From the NCBI GenBank assembly GCA_017306015.1, contig JAFKJK010000012.1, positions 173,508 to 237,507 of the forward strand: DNA of 64,000 nt, given 5' to 3'. Under the pieces are notes generated by a model, which was not told the origin of the DNA, made no database searches, and was given only the letters and a program-made list of their open reading frames with translations. This DNA comes from Propionibacteriaceae bacterium (GTDB taxonomy: Bacteria > Actinomycetota > Actinomycetes > Propionibacteriales > Propionibacteriaceae). Position numbers and translations under genes: made by a program. Shown in pieces: positions 60,429 through 64,000 of the stretch; the first letter of the stretch is position 1, and every line of letters begins with the position of its first letter.

Positions 60429-61901
60429 TCAGGCGTCGACGAAGCGGCCGCCCTCAGCCGGCTCGATGCGCACCGGCTCGGGGACGACGTCTTCCTCGTG
60501 CTGGTCGGGCACCTTCGAGTGATGGCTGGTGTAGTAGTCGCCGCGGTAGTGGTAGCCGTAATGGACGGCGCCGGCACCGCTGGTCGGCACCCGGTTCAGC
60601 ACGATGCCGAGGGTCTTGGCCCTGGCCTTGTCCAGCAACTCCAGGGACGCGTCCAGCTGGTCGTAAGTCGTCTTGCCCGTGCTGACCACGAGTAGCGCGC
60701 CGTCCGAACGGGTGCTCAGCACGGCAGCGTCGGTGACCGGCAGGACCGGCGGGGAATCGATGATCACCAGCGCGTCCTCGCTCAGTTCGGCGATCAACTG
60801 GCGCATCCGCTCCGACCCCAGGATCTCGCTCGGGTTCGGCGGGACGGGCCCGGCGGCTAGCACCTCCAGCGGGTACACCGGGTTCGCCGGCTGGAGCACG
60901 TCCGCAACGACGACCCGTCCAGCCAGGACGTCGGACAGGCCGGCATCGTTGGGCAGGTTGAACAGGGATGCGATCATCGGACGTCGCAGGTCGCCGTCCA
61001 CGAGCACCACCCGGCGTCCGGACGCGGCGATCGTCAGGGCCAGGTTGGCTGCGGTGAATGACTTGCCGTCGCCGGGGAGCGGGCTGGTCACGACGATCGC
61101 TTCGGGCGGGTTGTCGACACTCATGTACTGCAGGTTGGTGCGCAGCCCCCGGAACGCCTCCCCGAGCGCGACGAACTTGCCGCGTCCCCGGGCGTCGGCG
61201 ACGGGCAGTACCTCGAGGTGCGTGCTGAGCGCGGCTTCCAGCGGCAACGAACCGACGGCTGCGAGCCCGGTGGCCTTCTCGACCTGTTCGGCGGAGCGGA
61301 TGCGGCGATCCATCCGGTCGCGGACGACGGCGTAGCCGACGCCGATCAGCAGACCGGCAAGGGCGCCGAGAGCGAGGTTGAGCTTCCAGTTGGGTGAACT
61401 CGGCGACGTCGGCAGCCGCGCGGAATCGCCGGGGATGATCGTGACCGGCGGGGTCTTCCCGCTGGCACCCTCGATCTGTTCGACCTGCTGGATGATGCCG
61501 CGGATCCACACACCCGCCAGGTCTCGCGCCGCCTCCGGCGTGGAGGCCGTCGCGCTCACCTGGATGATTACCGTGTTGGTCGGATTGGTGACGTTGACCT
61601 GCTTGACGAGGTCCTCGGGCTTGACGTCCAGGTGCAGTTGCGCGATCGCGTACTCGGCCACCGACCGCCAGGTGCCGATGTCGAGATAGGACTTCACCTT
61701 GGACTGCGCCAACTGGTCGCCAACCATGGACGTACCGAGATCGGTCGCGCCCTGCGCGGCGACGTAGCCGCTGGCATCCGCGGTGTAGACGCGGGGCTGC
61801 AGGAGACTCCAGGCACCGGCCGCGGCAACACCCAGGACGAACAGGGCGAGGACGCCGGCCCAGTGGGCGCGCAATACGCGGAGATAGTCCCTCAGTTCCA
61901 C
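60429..61901 (-). CDS. Wzz/BY-kinase polysaccharide co-polymerase (second tyrosine kinase)
   Basis: The 490-residue protein has a Wzz domain between two membrane spans (WAGVLALFVLGVAAAGAWSL, residues 14-33, and LNLALGALAGLLIGVGYAVV near 174-193). A tyrosine kinase domain follows: TSPLPGDGKSFTAANLALTI with Lys280, VVLVDGDLRRPMIASLF, and Walker B ALVIIDSPPVLPVTD. A C-terminal tyrosine cluster (VHYGYHYRGDYYTSHH) is the expected autophosphorylation site. It regulates polymer length and export. Unlike the kinase at 12856 it has a normal Tyr tail and no SGNH domain. No phosphatase gene is adjacent. It stands alone between a repeat field and the gene at 62252. Confidence 0.95.
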   Translation of the reverse strand: MELRDYLRVLRAHWAGVLALFVLGVAAAGAWSLLQPRVYTADASGYVAAQGATDLGTSMVGDQLAQSKVKSYLDIGTWRSVAEYAIAQLHLDVKPEDLVKQVNVTNPTNTVIIQVSATASTPEAARDLAGVWIRGIIQQVEQIEGASGKTPPVTIIPGDSARLPTSPSSPNWKLNLALGALAGLLIGVGYAVVRDRMDRRIRSAEQVEKATGLAAVGSLPLEAALSTHLEVLPVADARGRGKFVALGEAFRGLRTNLQYMSVDNPPEAIVVTSPLPGDGKSFTAANLALTIAASGRRVVLVDGDLRRPMIASLFNLPNDAGLSDVLAGRVVVADVLQPANPVYPLEVLAAGPVPPNPSEILGSERMRQLIAELSEDALVIIDSPPVLPVTDAAVLSTRSDGALLVVSTGKTTYDQLDASLELLDKARAKTLGIVLNRVPTSGAGAVHYGYHYRGDYYTSHHSKVPDQHEEDVVPEPVRIEPAEGGRFVDA

Positions 61902-62251
61902 CCTGCGCTGCTTTCCTCAGTCGGGCCGTCCGTCGGCTGTAGGGATGATGCTACCTTCCGGCGCTGACCGGGATGCCGATTCCGGGCACGCAAGGCGCCT
62001 TCTGCGTCCGGTTGTGGACGCCGAGACGTCCGCCCACAGCAGGTTTCTGACCTTCAGCCGCGGGAAGGGTCGGTCAGACTCCACCGAGCCTTCTCCGGAA
62101 TTGGCCGTTGACTAGGACGGATAGCTTGTGCGCGGGATATCGCGAATTCGGGACGCGACACGTCTATCGCGCCGGACATTCGCGGCGCTACGATTCAGCA
62201 GATTCCGGATCGCGATGGGGGTCGCGAGTCCGGAGTTCGCTTGGAGGGGTG
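61902..62251 (+). promoter_or_regulatory. Intergenic region with AATTG/CTAGG element and G-loop hairpin
   Basis: No gene is visible. AATTG (62099-62103) and CTAGG (62112-62116) match the element at 6094-6112. Further down, TCGCGA (62210-62215) pairs with TCGCGA (62222-62227) around a TGGGGG loop, 25 bases before the start at 62252. The left part carries the promoter of the divergent tyrosine kinase gene. Confidence 0.4.
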
Positions 62252-62794
62252 GTGAACGACGCGCATTCTGCGCGGGCTGACGCCTGCGCGCCTGAGGCAA
62301 CGGGGGGCCTCACCAGACGCGACATCGCAAAGATCGGAGCCTGGGCCGTGCCGGCCGTGATGATGGCCACCGCGCTGCCGGCGGCCGCGGCGAGTGGTCC
62401 CCGGCGGTACAACGTGCTGGTGGTGCGCGCGAATGGCCCCGGATGGGAGGGAACCGGCGCGTCCGATGCTCCGGGCATGCGGTTCACGACCTCGTCCGAG
62501 GGACCCAGTTCAGCCATCATCCTTTTCACCCCCGAGGGCCACGGTGCCGTTCCGAATCCCGGGGTGATCTTCAACACTTTCTCCGACGGTGGCGACGGTA
62601 AGGGTCTGACAATCGTGAAGTCGGACTCCAGTTACCTCGTCACTGGCCTCTTGGTCGACTCAACCGTGACCAAGGGCATCACGATGAAGAACGTGGCTGA
62701 GGCCAACGGAACGTTCACAGTGACCTACGGCAACGCTGCCGGCTTCGTGATCAGCAGCGCCGGAACCGCGTCACCAAAGGTGCGCCACATCTGA
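62252..62794 (+). CDS. Secreted protein with Tat-type signal, family C
   Basis: The 180-residue protein has a twin-arginine-like signal (GLTRRDIAKIGAWAVPAVMM) and a cleavage site in LPAAAAS near residue 48. The mature part is about 130 residues, Gly/Thr/Ser-rich and beta-like (YNVLVVRANGPGWEGTGASD, then NGTFTVTYGNAAGFVISSAG at the C terminus). The function is unknown. The start is the GTG at 62252, seven bases after GGAGGGG. Signal and size recall the proteins at 57121 and 58502. Confidence 0.78.
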   Translation: MNDAHSARADACAPEATGGLTRRDIAKIGAWAVPAVMMATALPAAAASGPRRYNVLVVRANGPGWEGTGASDAPGMRFTTSSEGPSSAIILFTPEGHGAVPNPGVIFNTFSDGGDGKGLTIVKSDSSYLVTGLLVDSTVTKGITMKNVAEANGTFTVTYGNAAGFVISSAGTASPKVRHI

Positions 62795-63598
62795 TCCCCG
62801 GGTCTGCTCGGCAGGCGCTCCTGAGAGCAGCGTGGCAACGTGCAGGGCCAGCCTTTCCTGGGACAGTGACTCGGGCCTCGCAACGCACCCACGGGCTCCT
62901 GCGCCGGTTCGCCGGCAGCTTCCGGAGCCACGGGCTGATCGTGCTGCGGTCTTCAGCTTCGTGCCGAGCCTCGTGCCGAGGGCGTACTGGGTCCGATCCG
63001 GGTCGATGGGCAGACGCTGCCCCCGGGATGGAGAGGTCATTGTCTTCGAGGCCGGGCTCGCCTGGGCGCGCGCGTCGGTGTCGGTGGTGAAGCGGGCGTG
63101 GATGTGTGGCTGATCGGTTCGGCTGTCCTGGGTCCCGGGTCGGGCCCGGGACGACGACGGGTGGTGTGGGACGGGACGGAGCCGTCCCCACTTCGCCCTG
63201 CCCGGCTGGTCATCCCGACGTGACGGGCACTTCCCGGCTCGTCACGCGGCGTGCCCGGGGCCTCCCCCGCTTGCCATCCCGGCGTAGGCCGGGATCTCGC
63301 CCGGGGGTGCGTGCCTGGTGTCGGGTGATGGCACGGGCGTGGACGCGGGCCTGTTGGGACGGCTGGTCGGGGCGGCCGCGGCTGTCGGGGTCTCGGGTCG
63401 GGGCCTGGGACGACAATCCTGATGTGTCGTCCCGGCGAACGCCGGGATCCCTGCACCCTTGCGACTACTCTGCTCAGCTGCTCGATCTGCGCTGCTCGGC
63501 TGTCGGGGGTCTCGGGTCGGGGCCCGGGACGACGAGGTGGTGGGCCTACCCCCGCTCGTCATCCCGGCGGAAGCCGGGATCCCGCCCGGGGACACAGG
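62795..63598. repeat. Non-coding field of GC-rich palindromes
   Basis: No convincing gene lies in these 800 bases. Palindromes of one family recur: GTCCCGGG/CCCGGGAC (63132-63152), ATCCCGGC/GCCGGGAT (63276-63295 and 63561-63580) and TCCCGGCG/CGCCGGGA (63430-63447). They are separated by copies of GTCTCGGGTCGGGGCC..GGGACGAC. Arrangement and sequence resemble the dispersed intergenic palindromes of many GC-rich bacteria. Confidence 0.75.
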
Positions 63599-64000
63599 TC
63601 AGTGGCGGGTGGTGAGGCGGGCGTGGACGCGGGGCCGTTGACGGGGGTCGACCCGCCGGGGCGGCACCACGGTGGGGATGCCGTCGGCGCGGAACAGGAT
63701 CTTCCACCGGTCCGCGTTCGGGTCTCGGCTGGGTTCCAGGATCCCGTGGTGGTGTGGACACACCAACACCAGATTGTGCAACGCTGTGACACCGCCGGCC
63801 CACCACGGAACCACATGATGGGCTTCACAGCCACCCGGTGGGGCGTCACAACCGGGGAAGATGCAACCACCATCACGCAGTTCGAGTGCTGCCCGGATGG
63901 CTGGGGTGACCAGCCGCACGGTCCGGCCCACATCGAGTGGTTCGGAGTGGGAGCCGAGGACGACCGGGAGCAGGTCGGCGTCACACAACAACCGGCGCAC
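63599..64000 (-). CDS. DUF222/HNH endonuclease-type protein, C-terminal fragment
   Basis: The 133 visible codons are the C-terminal end of a protein whose start lies beyond the right edge. It carries a clear HNH nuclease motif: GCIFPGCDAPPGGCEAHHVV, then PWWAGGVTALHNLVLVCPHH, with the CxxC-like zinc ligands and the catalytic His pair of AHH. This is the 13E12/DUF222-HNH family, present in many copies in actinobacterial genomes and often next to repeats. Activity is unproven. A GTG at the very edge is not a true start. Confidence 0.92.
   Translation of the reverse strand: MRRLLCDADLLPVVLGSHSEPLDVGRTVRLVTPAIRAALELRDGGCIFPGCDAPPGGCEAHHVVPWWAGGVTALHNLVLVCPHHHGILEPSRDPNADRWKILFRADGIPTVVPPRRVDPRQRPRVHARLTTRH

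Noticed and set aside
62832..63113. Small open frames in the 62.8-63.6 kb gap
   Set aside because: They read through palindromic repeats, differ from real codon usage here, and have no start context.

Overview
The window is about 70% GC, uses GTG/TTG starts freely, chains genes by TGATG and GTGA overlaps, and encodes actinobacterial hallmarks: a DUF222/HNH-type protein at the right edge, a pyruvate phosphate dikinase, Tat/Ala-rich export signals and TreY/TreZ trehalose enzymes. It is best read as chromosomal DNA of a high-GC actinobacterium; a Propionibacteriaceae-like host is only a guess. I saw no rRNA, tRNA, phage, transposase or CRISPR array.

Layout. 0-8.3 kb is mixed background: a lipoprotein fragment, a secreted protein, a DUF559-type protein, ppdK (-), an SMP-30 family lactonase and a secreted GH71-type glucanase. 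8.4-22.0 kb is a first polysaccharide locus: flippase, acetyltransferase, two GT4 glycosyltransferases, a Wzy-like membrane protein, a Wzz/tyrosine-kinase protein carrying a C-terminal SGNH domain, its low-molecular-weight phosphatase, an initiating polyprenyl-phosphate sugar transferase, and gmd-fcl for GDP-L-fucose. 22.1-43.1 kb is a second polysaccharide locus: a modular PIG-L deacetylase, two related glycosidase-like secreted proteins, an acyl-carrier module (AMP-ligase, SGNH protein and AcpS facing ACP, a small partner, AsnB and a NadE-like enzyme), an acetyltransferase, a second flippase, a WecG-type transferase, an O-antigen-ligase/polymerase-like protein, two kinase-less Wzz-like proteins, a double-GT2 protein and a DUF6492-type protein.

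43.26-49.5 kb is the most interesting part: a complete lasso-peptide (RiPP) cluster. It holds a PqqD-like leader-binding protein (B1), a 54-residue precursor at 43576-43740 with a textbook lasso leader and a 28-residue core ending in Ser, a shortened lasso cyclase (C), a Cys-His-Asp leader peptidase (B2), an HPr-kinase-like enzyme, an antisense nucleotidyltransferase and an ABC exporter. The kinase plus the C-terminal serine predict a phosphorylated lasso peptide, as in paeninodin-type clusters.

49.6-64 kb holds a second, paralogous initiating sugar transferase, an ATP-grasp enzyme, a TreY-TreZ fusion, an orphan set with an HPr-kinase-like protein and two PqqD-like proteins among small Tat-type secreted proteins, a second Wzz/tyrosine kinase, a 4-unit tandem repeat and a field of GC palindromes.

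Across the window several of these genes (6288, 17190, 43259, 49670, and more loosely 57121 and 62252) have leaders with a hairpin closed by a G-rich loop, usually GGGGG. This suggests a shared RNA-level control that ties the surface polysaccharide, lasso and secreted-protein genes together.
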